A stretch of DNA of 37,486 bases from a virus. Positions within the stretch are counted from its first letter, which is position 1; every line of letters begins with the position of its first letter. Under the pieces are notes generated by a model. The model saw nothing but the letters and a program-made list of their open reading frames with translations. It searched no databases and was not told the DNA's origin. The stretch spans positions 1 to 37,486 of IMG/VR virus record IMGVR_UViG_3300037993_000061; one strand, given 5' to 3'. This document shows, one piece after another, positions 21,580 through 30,005 of this stretch. Both the position numbers and the translations under genes were made by a program.

Positions 21580-24500
21580 GACCGAGGAGCCTTTCCGATG
21601 TCGCTCGCGAATACCACGAAGGACGCGAAATCGCTGGCGACGCAAGTGTCTGGCGCCACCGGCGTGATGTTCGCTGGGTCGAGGTTGACGGCGACTTGAT
21701 AGGCCGGATCGGGCGGAACCCACCCGATCAGGACTGTGAGCGGCACGCTCGATCCTAGGAACGGCGGGTTCTGCGGCTGCGGCGCGCTGACGGGGATGGG
21801 CAACCGCAGCGGTTGATCGGGCTGGTATCCATATCCGAGCCAAGCGATCTCGATCTCCAGCGGCTCTTTTGCGCCAGCGAAGGGAAACGGACCGGATGGA
21901 ACCGCCAAGATGCGCTGCTGGATCGGTTCCGGCGCGAGCCAATTCACCAAGACTTCGACGGGAACCTTGGCTCCGACCAGCGGCGGAATGGACACCAGCA
22001 GCCCTGGCGCGGTCGCCCGTCGCGTTTGGACGTCCGGGGCTGGAACGGCCCACCAGGAAAGAACGTCTTGTCCCACGCCCACGCCACGCGGAACGAAGGC
22101 CGTCCTGGGAACGATCTTCGCGGTGATGACTTGGTCCGGCGCGAGAGCCACCCACCAAGACAGGACATCCTGACCAATGGCGGTGCCGCGCGGCAGGAAG
22201 GCCGTTTGCGGGACCACCTTGGGGATGAAGACCTGGTCAGGCGGCGGTATCTGCCACCAAGCCAGGACCGGCAGCGGTACGCTCGACCCGATCGGCGTCT
22301 TTTGCGGCGCGCTCGGCGGCGTCCGTAGCTTCGCCGTCTGCGCCGCAGGCGGCTCAATGGATTGCCACCACACCATGACAGGCGCGGGAACTTGCGACCC
22401 GAACGGTTGAACGTGAGCACTCGGCGGCGTCAGCGACGGTGCGGTCTGTGGTTGCGGTGATATTGGCGACCACAACGCTTGGATAATCTCCAACGGAGCG
22501 CGGGAACCGGGGAATGGCGGGTTCTGCGGCGTCGGGCCGTTGGGTGGCGTTAATGGTGGCGCTACGATTGGCTGCGGGTCAGGCGGCAGCCAGTTGAGTT
22601 GCACTTCGTCGGGCAATCTTGCGCCAACCAGATGGGTTGTCGGCGCTGGCCCACTCGGCTCCGTCAGCGACGCACCCACGATTGGTGCCGGATCTGGCGG
22701 TAGCCATGTCAGTAGAACCGGCAACGGCACCTGAGCGCCGCCAGCAAACGGCGGGTTTTGCGGGATCGGCGGCGGGACAGTCTGTACTCTTGCCGGCAAA
22801 GGCAAAATCGGAGGCAACCACGCCAGCAGTTCCGCCTCGCGGAAGTTCGATCCGATCAGCGGCGGGTTCTGCGGCACCGACCGCGGCGGAGAAAGCAATC
22901 GCGCCGCTTGGAACGCGGGAGCGGGCGGCAGCCACGAGGCCAAGATCTCGGTCGAGACTTTCGTCCCGATGGGCGTCGGCGGCGGTGCCGAGCGCGGCGT
23001 CAACCGTGCCCCGATTTGGAATGGCGGATCCGGCGCGATCCAGGCGTCGAGGACCGCTATCTGCGACGCTGGGGCGAGGACGTAGGCGGGCCCCCTGAGT
23101 ACGGCGGACTCTGGCAATTCCACAAAAATCGGCGGTGCATACCAAGAGAGAACTTCTAACGACACCTTGGTGCCAGGGAACGGGATCGGCACTGCCGGTC
23201 CCGGCTGCGGAGGCGTCAATCGCGCGCCAGTTTGTGGCTGCGGGGCGTGAGGCAGCCAAGCAATCTGAATCTCCACCGGAACCTTGGTCCCGGGGAACGG
23301 CGGATTTTGCACTGCGGGCCCGCTCGGCTCCGTCAGCGAAGCTCCGATTTGGAACATCGGATCGGGCGGCAACCAAGAAATCAAAACTTCGACCGGCACC
23401 TTCGCTCCGACTGGCGGCGGCGGTTGTCCCGCTGGCCCGCTCGGTGGAAGACGCGGCTGGGTTCTGATTGGTTGAGGCGGCGGCGGAATCCAGCCGACGA
23501 GAACCTCGATCGGAACCTTGGTCCCGATAACGGGCGGGTTCTGCGGAATATTGCTGCTGAGGACGCCGGAAGGCGCCAAATCAATGATGGCTGGCGGCTT
23601 CGCCCATGAGATCAAGATCGGCAACGGGACGCCGATCGACATAACGGCTGGCGGGTTTTGCGGGGCACTTACCGGCGGAGAAAGATTCCGAACCGTCTGG
23701 AAGGCCGGGTCTGGCGGTAGCCACGTTTCCAGGACCGCGCCGAATTGCTGCGATGTTGCCCCCGGGAAGGGCGGGTTCTGCGGCGTGGGTCCGCTCGGCG
23801 GTATGAGATTGCGCGCGACTTGGAACGCAAAATCGACGCTGGCCGGCGGCGTCTGCCACGAGAAGTTTTCGACCAGCGGCCTCGTGAACGGCGTCACCGG
23901 GGCTTCGATGGGAGGCGATAGCAGCCGAGTAGTTTGGAAAACCGGGTCGGTCGGAAGCCATGAAATCAGGACCGGCAACGGCACGGCGGTCCCGATCGAC
24001 TGGAACGTGGACAACGTCAGATTGGGGCCGGTTTGGAACTGAGGATCGGGCGGAATCCAGTTGATCTGGACCTCAAGCGGAACCCGCGACCCGACCGGAG
24101 TAGGCTGCGGCGCCGACCGCGGGGGCACCAACAAGCGAACGGTTTGGAACGGCGGGTCTGGCGGCAGCCAGGCGTTCTGCACCACGACTTGTTGCGATAC
24201 GAGAGGCAGCACGAAGCCCGGAGCCGCCGCCGACGGCGGCAACCCGTTGATCGGGATCGAGACGACCGTGGTCGCCGACCAAGAGTTCAATACCGACTGC
24301 GGTACTTTGGTCCCGGGAAACGGCGGGTTCTGAGCAAGAGGCGCAGAGATCGGAGGATTGAGAAGCCGCGCTGTTTGGAAGGCCGGATCGGGCGGAATCC
24401 AGGCGACTAAGACGGGCAGCGGCACGCTGCTTCCGATTACGGGCGGATTTTGCGGGGCCGAGATCGGCGGCGTCAGCAGTTCTTGGCAGTACGGCTGCTG

Positions 24501-24797
24501 GTTGCCTTCGTAGATCGGCGGCGGGGGTGGCAGCCAAGCATTGAGGATTTCGACCGGGACGCGGCCGCCAATCACAGGAGGATTCTGCGGCTGCGAGAGC
24601 GGCGGGTTGAGATTGGTCGCGACGATGGGCTGCGGCGGCGCAGGCGTCCACGCGCCAAGCACGACCGCCAACGCCATCGCGGCGGCGCCCATGAATGGCG
24701 GGTTTTGAGGTTGGGATTGCGGCGGAACCAGCAGCTTCTCTTGAAGCGGCTGCTGGTTGCCGACATTGTAAAGGGGCGGGTGGTAGAAGATGCCCAT
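21576..24797 (-). CDS. Giant proline-rich repeat protein
   Basis: The 1073-residue protein consists almost entirely of about 27 imperfect repeats of 33-42 residues. A typical unit reads QNPPFPGTKVPVEIQIAWLP followed by x-x-P-x-x-Q-x-G-x-x-L-x-PP-SGP. The invariant features are a QNPP opening, a Val-Pro-hydrophobic-Glu-Val segment, a Trp and a closing Leu-x-Pro-Pro. The N-terminus (MGIFYHPPLYNVGNQQPLQ) is echoed within the second unit (YEGNQQPYCQELLTPP). The last about 26 residues are non-repetitive. There is no signal peptide or membrane segment. Polyproline and beta-turn content suggest an extended fibre or surface coat. I do not recognise the family. It lies between the 165-residue virion protein and the Ig-like gene, which overlaps its stop. 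Confidence 0.75.
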   Translation of the reverse strand: MGIFYHPPLYNVGNQQPLQEKLLVPPQSQPQNPPFMGAAAMALAVVLGAWTPAPPQPIVATNLNPPLSQPQNPPVIGGRVPVEILNAWLPPPPPIYEGNQQPYCQELLTPPISAPQNPPVIGSSVPLPVLVAWIPPDPAFQTARLLNPPISAPLAQNPPFPGTKVPQSVLNSWSATTVVSIPINGLPPSAAAPGFVLPLVSQQVVVQNAWLPPDPPFQTVRLLVPPRSAPQPTPVGSRVPLEVQINWIPPDPQFQTGPNLTLSTFQSIGTAVPLPVLISWLPTDPVFQTTRLLSPPIEAPVTPFTRPLVENFSWQTPPASVDFAFQVARNLIPPSGPTPQNPPFPGATSQQFGAVLETWLPPDPAFQTVRNLSPPVSAPQNPPAVMSIGVPLPILISWAKPPAIIDLAPSGVLSSNIPQNPPVIGTKVPIEVLVGWIPPPPQPIRTQPRLPPSGPAGQPPPPVGAKVPVEVLISWLPPDPMFQIGASLTEPSGPAVQNPPFPGTKVPVEIQIAWLPHAPQPQTGARLTPPQPGPAVPIPFPGTKVSLEVLSWYAPPIFVELPESAVLRGPAYVLAPASQIAVLDAWIAPDPPFQIGARLTPRSAPPPTPIGTKVSTEILASWLPPAPAFQAARLLSPPRSVPQNPPLIGSNFREAELLAWLPPILPLPARVQTVPPPIPQNPPFAGGAQVPLPVLLTWLPPDPAPIVGASLTEPSGPAPTTHLVGARLPDEVQLNWLPPDPQPIVAPPLTPPNGPTPQNPPFPGSRAPLEIIQALWSPISPQPQTAPSLTPPSAHVQPFGSQVPAPVMVWWQSIEPPAAQTAKLRTPPSAPQKTPIGSSVPLPVLAWWQIPPPDQVFIPKVVPQTAFLPRGTAIGQDVLSWWVALAPDQVITAKIVPRTAFVPRGVGVGQDVLSWWAVPAPDVQTRRATAPGLLVSIPPLVGAKVPVEVLVNWLAPEPIQQRILAVPSGPFPFAGAKEPLEIEIAWLGYGYQPDQPLRLPIPVSAPQPQNPPFLGSSVPLTVLIGWVPPDPAYQVAVNLDPANITPVAPDTCVASDFASFVVFASDIGKAPRS
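21657..24707 (-). repeat. About 27 in-frame coding repeats of roughly 100-125 bp
   Basis: Tandem in-frame repeats recur through the gene, for example CAGAACCCGCCGTTCCC-like openings and GTGGTTGCCGCCGGATCC-like Trp segments on the minus strand. They have diverged at the DNA level, so the array is old or under selection for protein pattern rather than recent amplification. Boundaries are approximate. Confidence 0.7.
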
Positions 24798-24840
24798 GCC
24801 GCCCCTCTAAGCGCGGCTTACGAAAGCCTCGTCAGTTGGC

Positions 24841-25338
24841 TTAGACGCCCTCGGCGTAATTGATCCCAACTGCCCAGTTCGACAGCGAAGCCGCCGCCGC
24901 TGGCAGGAAGAGGCCGAAACCGGAGCCGAACGCCGGCGGCAGGTCGATCTGCTCGCGCGGGGTCGCGACCCAGAGATAGCCGTTGAGAACGTTGAAGTTG
25001 TCGCCGAACATAATGGTCTTGGAGCCGGCGTTCTCGGCCGAGGCGTTGATGCCGCAGGTGCCAACCGCGCCGGTCGTCGCGCCGGAGACGATCGAGGCCG
25101 TGGTGTCGCCGAGCTTCAAGTGCTTTGGCGTGGCGCTGACCAACGTCGGGAAGGCCGAAGCCTGGGTCTCCGCCTCGATGCGTTGCTGCGCGGAAGTCGC
25201 GGAGCCCTGCTGCGACGCCCACATGCGGAGGACCAGGATGTCGACCGACGGCGCCGCGGGCGGATTGATGTAATCGAGCGTGATGGCTGAGTTCGCGAGC
25301 GTGAGGCCGTCGCCGCCAACCGTAAATTCACGAGACAT
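24841..25338 (-). CDS. Conserved virion-associated beta protein
   Basis: The 165-residue protein starts MSREFTVGGDGLTLANSAIT and contains DILVLRMWASQQGSATSAQQ. Near the end LNGYLWVATPREQIDLPPA is followed by SGFGLFLPAAAASLSNWAVGI. This arrangement (strand, GLEL-like, S/T-rich middle, GW(L/Y)-PTPE, then a final Leu-Ala-Ala-Pro-like strand) is seen in many tailed phages as a small virion protein of unknown role. The ATG lies 11 bases inside the end of the glycosyltransferase gene, so the two are translationally coupled. Confidence 0.55.
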   Translation of the reverse strand: MSREFTVGGDGLTLANSAITLDYINPPAAPSVDILVLRMWASQQGSATSAQQRIEAETQASAFPTLVSATPKHLKLGDTTASIVSGATTGAVGTCGINASAENAGSKTIMFGDNFNVLNGYLWVATPREQIDLPPAFGSGFGLFLPAAAASLSNWAVGINYAEGV

Positions 25339-26647
25339 GGTGCATGGTCTCCGCTGATGTTGTCTTAGCCGATTGCGACCTGCCCTGTTGCACCAAGTCG
25401 CTGAGTCTTGCTCTTAGCACGGCGACCACGGATTTCCAATCCCCGTCGTGAGGTTGCCGAAAGCACGTCGCCGACGGATACCAGGGATTGTCAGTGCGGC
25501 CGCGAATCCAGAGCCAATATGTTCGATACGATGTCAGCATCACCCATGTTTTGACGCCGACCGTGCCGGCCAAATGAGCGACCGACGTGTCGACCGTGAT
25601 CACGAGATCAAGGCCGGCGATGACGCAGGCGGTGTCGAGGAAATTCTTCACCTTCGAGCCGACGTCGAAGATGTCCATTTCGTCGAACGCGGCCTTGTCG
25701 GTGTCCCTGATGTCGAGTTGCAGGCTGTAGAACTCGACGCCGGGAATCTCGAACAGCGGCGCGAGTTCACGCAGCGGGATGTTGCGGACGCGGTCGTACT
25801 GGCTCTCGCGCGATCCGGACCAGCACAGGCCAACGCGCAAACGCGGCTCGCCCATCAACATCCCGGATTTCCACTTCGCCTTGAGTTGGAGCGGCAGTTG
25901 ATACGGAGCTGGTGGCGGGCAGGTATCGACATCGGTGCCGAAGCAATGGGCCAAGCTCATCATACGAACCCAGTAATCGTGCTTCGGCGTCTCATCCTTG
26001 ATCTGGAGCATCAACCCCGGCAGCGTGGCGGCGAGTGGCTGCATGACCGAGGGGACGGCAGCGATCACTTTAGCTCCGCACTTCCGCAGCATCGGCACGT
26101 AGCGCAGGAACATGATGTTGTCGCCGTGACCCATCTCGCCGACGATGAGGATGGTCTTGCCGTCGAGCGGCTGCTTGCCGGTCCACTCTGGCGTCGAGCG
26201 CGGTGGCAGTTTCATTTTCTTGCGATACTCAAAATCCACGAAGCCGTCGCGCAAATTGCCGAGCACGAGATTGCAGAAGCCGCGCCCGAAGCGCGCCGCG
26301 TGCTCATAAGGCTTTTCCACATCAGGATTGTCGATCAGCATGTCGTAGTTGGTGATCGCGTCCTCGTGGCGCTGCACCTGCATGAGCAGGTGGCCAAGGT
26401 TGAGCCGCGCGACGTGGTAGAGTGGGTCATTGCGGAGAATGGCGTAGAGGATTGACAGCGCCTCGTCAGCACGTCCTAGTTCTCCAAGCGCAACGGCCCG
26501 ATTGCATAGCGCGGCGCGCATATCCTCCTGCATCTGGGCAATGGCTTGGTCGAGCCACGGCAATGCCTCCTCAAAATATCTTTTCTGAACTAATTCGAGG
26601 CCAATCATAAGCCTGCCGTGAGCGTTTAAATCCGGCATAGAGTTCAT
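25328..26647 (-). CDS. TPR-containing glycosyltransferase (GT9/GT41-like)
   Basis: The 439-residue protein has about three tetratricopeptide repeats (residues 10-140; for example AALCNRAVALGELGRADEAL and VARLNLGHLLMQVQRHEDAI). A GT-B-type C-terminal half follows (about 160-415). Glycosyltransferase features are ILIVGEMGHGDNIMFLRYVP, GLCWSGSRESQYDR with NIPLRELAPLF, and VIAGLDLVITVDTSVAHLAG (342-361), which matches the sugar-nucleotide-binding loop of heptosyltransferase and O-GlcNAc-transferase-like enzymes. It should transfer a sugar to a protein or glycan acceptor in the cytoplasm. ATGA and overlapping junctions place it in one operon with virion genes, suggesting virion-protein glycosylation, which is inference. 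Confidence 0.75.
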   Translation of the reverse strand: MNSMPDLNAHGRLMIGLELVQKRYFEEALPWLDQAIAQMQEDMRAALCNRAVALGELGRADEALSILYAILRNDPLYHVARLNLGHLLMQVQRHEDAITNYDMLIDNPDVEKPYEHAARFGRGFCNLVLGNLRDGFVDFEYRKKMKLPPRSTPEWTGKQPLDGKTILIVGEMGHGDNIMFLRYVPMLRKCGAKVIAAVPSVMQPLAATLPGLMLQIKDETPKHDYWVRMMSLAHCFGTDVDTCPPPAPYQLPLQLKAKWKSGMLMGEPRLRVGLCWSGSRESQYDRVRNIPLRELAPLFEIPGVEFYSLQLDIRDTDKAAFDEMDIFDVGSKVKNFLDTACVIAGLDLVITVDTSVAHLAGTVGVKTWVMLTSYRTYWLWIRGRTDNPWYPSATCFRQPHDGDWKSVVAVLRARLSDLVQQGRSQSAKTTSAETMHHVS

Positions 26648-26838
26648 CGGCTTCCTACTCCTGGAAAATGCAGCACCATCATTTTGCCTGGGTTCTGCGG
26701 GGGCGACGATGGAGGCGGCGCTGTCGATACCGTTTCGTTGACGTAGACCGGACCTGCTGCGATGGCCTGCCGCGTCCCGGTCTCGTTGATGTAGAGCGGG
26801 AAGGGGAATCCGGCGACGATAGCTTGTCTGCCTGCCAT
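26644..26838 (-). CDS. Small protein with duplicated YVNET motif
   Basis: This 64-residue protein has two tandem copies of one motif: RQAIVAGFPFPLYINETGT and RQAIAAGPVYVNETVST. A Pro-rich tail (APPPSSPPQNPGK) follows. Its QNP motif echoes the giant repeat protein two genes downstream. Similar (I/Y)VNET repeats occur in phage and prophage structural regions of alphaproteobacteria. The stop overlaps the glycosyltransferase start (ATGA). Function is unknown; a virion surface peptide is likely. Confidence 0.5.
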   Translation of the reverse strand: MAGRQAIVAGFPFPLYINETGTRQAIAAGPVYVNETVSTAPPPSSPPQNPGKMMVLHFPGVGSR

Positions 26839-26845
26839 GTCAGCC

Positions 26846-28765
26846 TCAACTGAAATTCATCAGAGGGTCTACAAAAAACGTCGTGCTTGCCTCGGCAGCC
26901 TTCACCGTGCCGTAGATGTAGCCAACCATCTGCGCCGTCAGCGTCACCACCATCGAGAACCGACACCCGGCGCGGAACGTGGCACCGCCGTCAGTGACGG
27001 AGCCTCCGTCCACGGCACTCGCGTATCCGGCAGGCTCGCTGCTGGCGCTGGTCCCCGCCGACGTGCAGAAGAACACGCGGCCCGCGTTGTCCGGCACGCT
27101 AATCGTGTTGCCGAGCGAATAAGACGTGCTGTTGGCTCGCGCCGTCGCGTTCCATTGCGACGTTGAGTCGGCGGTGAGCGCGGTGCCGGTAGCGAGATTG
27201 TTGGCTTTGGTATCATTGGCGAAGCTGGCCATCGGCGAACTCGCCGAGCCGAAGTATTCGCACTCCAGCCATATCTGATCGTTGTTAGGAACTGCGGCGG
27301 CGTTGACGAGACCGTAAACCGTGACATTGCGGGACGATCCGGTAAGTGTGTTCCACTCTGGAATCTGGAAAGCATTGAATGGATTGATCCACTTGCTGTT
27401 CGCTGTCGTGACGATGTTCCAGCTAATCGGCGTCGTGCCGTCCGATGCGCCGCCACTGCGGTAAACCGATGTCGATTGCGTCAAAACACCGGAGTAGTGG
27501 TATCGTGCCTGCCGGTAATTTGTCGCCGCGCTATCGCTAGTGATGAAATCTACGTTACATCCTGGGTAAGTTTGCGCGATGCAAGGCGTCACGCCAGACC
27601 CCAACAGACAATCCCTGAATATCACGCCACCGTTGAGCGAAGTCGAATCAACAAGTGTCTTACCGGAGCCCAAGGCCGAAAGGTCAACGCCGTCTATCAA
27701 TGCCAATCCGAGGACAATACCTTGGAATAGATTCGTCGGCAAAGTCGCGCCTTGGATTGCACTCGGCGTATTCTTCCAGATAAAATTAGAGGTATTAATC
27801 GATACCCCATCGGCGGTGGTTCCGATTTGCAGCGTCGTGTTAACGAGTTCGACGTAGATGTTATACACTGTTGTAATAGAACCTGAGTTAGAAGATGTGC
27901 CCAATTTTGCAATCGTGCAATTTTCTATCTTTTGCCAGTTCGCTCCAAAAGTAAAAGTAGCATAAGAGCTTGAACCGCTGCCCGCGTTGAACGTGAGGCC
28001 ATTGCAATAAACGGCGGTGCCAGCAAGACTAAGGTTACTAATCAGAGTCGTAGAAATTGATGCGCCAGTGATTATGTCGCCGGTGCCAGGCGGAACGCTG
28101 CCTGGGGATTGTGCCACGCAGTAGCAATATGCCGGAGCGGCAAAAGTGCCAGGTGAAGTCAGCGTGTTTGCTGATGCTTGCGTCTCGGCATGAATGGCGC
28201 TGATGAAGAAAGAGTTCCCGGCCTGTCCCCAAGTTGAAGCGAAGGCGTTACCTAGCCGCGCGTGCGGCGCGCTCCAGATTGAAAAGCCACTTGCCAGCCC
28301 GAGCGAAGTCCAGGTCGCGCTGGCGTCCGACGCGGTGACGCCAGCCGTCGCCGAGAACGTTGGAGAACCGGAGGTCTTGCCTGCTCCGCCGACCGTGCAA
28401 ATCTGGATCGAGGTCGTGCCAGGATCGTAGATGTGCTGACCAAGCACCCAAGTCTTGCTCAGTGACCACTGCGGCGTGTTGGTGATGTCGCCGTTGAGGC
28501 CGCTGAGTCCGGTACATTCCTGGAAGACCGCCGTACCGCTGGTGTTCAGCGCGCCGCGCGTCACCGTCCATGTCGGTTCCGTCGTGGTCGAGCCCGCCGT
28601 TGTAACGATGAAGCAGCGTTCGCTGCCAACCGCTGGCGTCGTGAGCTGCCGATAAAGCGCGCCAGCCGCAACAACGGTCAAGCCAGGGAATGTCGGGATG
28701 GCGTAATAGCCTGTCGAGGAGCCGTTGCCGAAGTTGACATACCAAGCATTATCGACGAGGGCCAT
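26846..28765 (-). CDS. Beta-rich spike-like virion protein
   Basis: The 639-residue protein opens MALVDNAWYVNFGNGSSTGY. It has repeated short carbohydrate-binding-like modules (VLGQHIYDPGTTSIQICTVGG; TSYSLGNTISVPDNAGRVFF) at both ends. The centre is beta-helix-like (WQKIENCTIAKLGTSSNSGS, VIFRDCLLGSG). The C-terminus ends EASTTFFVDPLMNFS. No catalytic site was recognised. It is probably a side spike or adsorption protein. The first base of the ATG is shared with the preceding stop (TGATG). Confidence 0.6.
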   Translation of the reverse strand: MALVDNAWYVNFGNGSSTGYYAIPTFPGLTVVAAGALYRQLTTPAVGSERCFIVTTAGSTTTEPTWTVTRGALNTSGTAVFQECTGLSGLNGDITNTPQWSLSKTWVLGQHIYDPGTTSIQICTVGGAGKTSGSPTFSATAGVTASDASATWTSLGLASGFSIWSAPHARLGNAFASTWGQAGNSFFISAIHAETQASANTLTSPGTFAAPAYCYCVAQSPGSVPPGTGDIITGASISTTLISNLSLAGTAVYCNGLTFNAGSGSSSYATFTFGANWQKIENCTIAKLGTSSNSGSITTVYNIYVELVNTTLQIGTTADGVSINTSNFIWKNTPSAIQGATLPTNLFQGIVLGLALIDGVDLSALGSGKTLVDSTSLNGGVIFRDCLLGSGVTPCIAQTYPGCNVDFITSDSAATNYRQARYHYSGVLTQSTSVYRSGGASDGTTPISWNIVTTANSKWINPFNAFQIPEWNTLTGSSRNVTVYGLVNAAAVPNNDQIWLECEYFGSASSPMASFANDTKANNLATGTALTADSTSQWNATARANSTSYSLGNTISVPDNAGRVFFCTSAGTSASSEPAGYASAVDGGSVTDGGATFRAGCRFSMVVTLTAQMVGYIYGTVKAAEASTTFFVDPLMNFS

Positions 28766-29076
28766 CAGACGAAGCCTCTCCTAGACCGGCTGAATGACTT
28801 CCAGCCGTAATGCCCGAAAATCTTCACCACGCCGCGCTGGTACACGATCTTGCGCGCGACCTCCCCGGTATCAACATCGTTCCGCATCACCGTCCACTCG
28901 AACTCGCCGCTGTGGACCTCGTACTGCGTCCCGATGGTCCAGGCCGCACCGTCGGAATCGGTGATGATGAAGGCTGGCGGTATCTCGACATAACTCTCCG
29001 TCTTGTTCGCGCGCTCGTAGCGGGCACCGTTGATGATGCCGACGAGCATGTCTTTGTCAAAAAGAAAATCCGTCAT
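28765..29076 (-). CDS. Small virion-associated protein of unknown function
   Basis: The 103-residue protein begins MTDFLFDKDMLVGIINGARY and is mixed alpha/beta with ITDSDGAAWTIGTQYEVHSG and a basic C-terminal tail (WKSFSRSRRGFV). It is tightly packed between two beta-rich structural genes with TGATG on one side and a one-base gap on the other. No domain was recognised. Confidence 0.5.
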   Translation of the reverse strand: MTDFLFDKDMLVGIINGARYERANKTESYVEIPPAFIITDSDGAAWTIGTQYEVHSGEFEWTVMRNDVDTGEVARKIVYQRGVVKIFGHYGWKSFSRSRRGFV

Positions 29077-29077
29077 G

Positions 29078-30004
29078 TCATGCTGCTTTCTTCGGCAGGA
29101 TCAGGCCACGATTCGGCACTAGCAAGCCAGACTTTCTATGCCGCTGGTAGCGTGGCGGTAACCAACCCACAGATTTCCGCCGCTGCGCCAGGATAGGCCC
29201 TTGCTGCGGCCAAGGATTATAAGGATTGAGGCCGGTAGCGCCGCCGGTCTGCGATAGTGCGTCCACCATGATGCCCCAGCCGCCCGCCGTCGCGGCAGAG
29301 GCGAATGCGGCAGAGGCGGAGGAAATAGTGGCGGCCAGAACCCGATATTCTACTTGGAGACCAGCCGCATTGCTTCCAGAGTTTTCAAGCGCGACATCCG
29401 GCGTGACCGAAGTTCCTGTTGTACCAGCGAGTGGTCCAGGCTGGACACTTTCAAAAAATGGGACAGTAGCGCCGTTGTCCGAGCTACCGCCGAACGCAAA
29501 GGTTAACGTCGCGGCATTCGCGGTTGAGACGTTAGCCCCGGACGTCAACTGTGTCCGCGTAGCGCCGTTGTTGGTGACCGCAAACCCGAGTGCCGTCGTT
29601 GCCGACTGATCCCACGGATTTGTCCGATAGGATGTTCCCGTGAACCCGGTGACCGAGAAGCTCATGAACGCGCCGTTGTCCAAGGCACCGCCAGCGGTGG
29701 TGATCGAAATAGAACTCGAGACTGTTAATGCCGTGGCAATGTAGGTCCACCAGATCTCCAAATCGGTCAATCCGCTGCCAAACGCCGAATTAGACGTGTA
29801 CTGAATGCCGTTGCGTTTTTGATAGATGTTGCTGGTTCCGTCAGATGGCGGAGTAGAAGTCGATATCGTTGGGTACGATGCGCTGACACTGTCCATGACG
29901 GAACAAATGATGACGACGTCACCCACGCTCGCGAGCATCCCAGTTTCCGCGATGGGCGAGGTCGTCGAGATTCCCGAGGCATAGTCTCGTATGCTTAGAG
30001 CCAT
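29078..30004 (-). CDS. Beta-rich virion protein with basic C-terminal tail
   Basis: The 308-residue protein starts MALSIRDYASGISTTSPIAE. It has a jelly-roll-like pattern (VGDVVIICSVMD, LTDLEIWWTYIATALTVSSS, GAFMSFSVTGFTG, TLTFAFGGSSDN, GGWGIMVDALSQ), which is common for phage surface proteins with a lectin-like sandwich. The last about 45 residues are Pro, Arg and Lys-rich (QRRKSVGWLPPRYQRHRKSG), suggesting a charged anchor. No catalytic motif is visible. It is co-transcribed with the beta-helix and hydrolase genes upstream. Confidence 0.55.
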   Translation of the reverse strand: MALSIRDYASGISTTSPIAETGMLASVGDVVIICSVMDSVSASYPTISTSTPPSDGTSNIYQKRNGIQYTSNSAFGSGLTDLEIWWTYIATALTVSSSISITTAGGALDNGAFMSFSVTGFTGTSYRTNPWDQSATTALGFAVTNNGATRTQLTSGANVSTANAATLTFAFGGSSDNGATVPFFESVQPGPLAGTTGTSVTPDVALENSGSNAAGLQVEYRVLAATISSASAAFASAATAGGWGIMVDALSQTGGATGLNPYNPWPQQGPILAQRRKSVGWLPPRYQRHRKSGLLVPNRGLILPKKAA

Positions 30005-30005
30005 C

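Noticed and set aside
21580-22158. 5' extension of the Ig-like gene frame
   Set aside because: The extension is a shadow frame inside the Pro-rich repeat gene; the ATGA junction at 21579 gives a better start.
21657-24707. CRISPR-like array suspected from regular DNA repeats
   Set aside because: The repeats are in-frame coding units of variable length and divergent sequence, without identical direct repeats and unique spacers.
25448-26455. Plus-strand open frame of 335 codons opposite the glycosyltransferase
   Set aside because: It has no family pattern, while the minus strand encodes a clear TPR-glycosyltransferase; antisense shadow.
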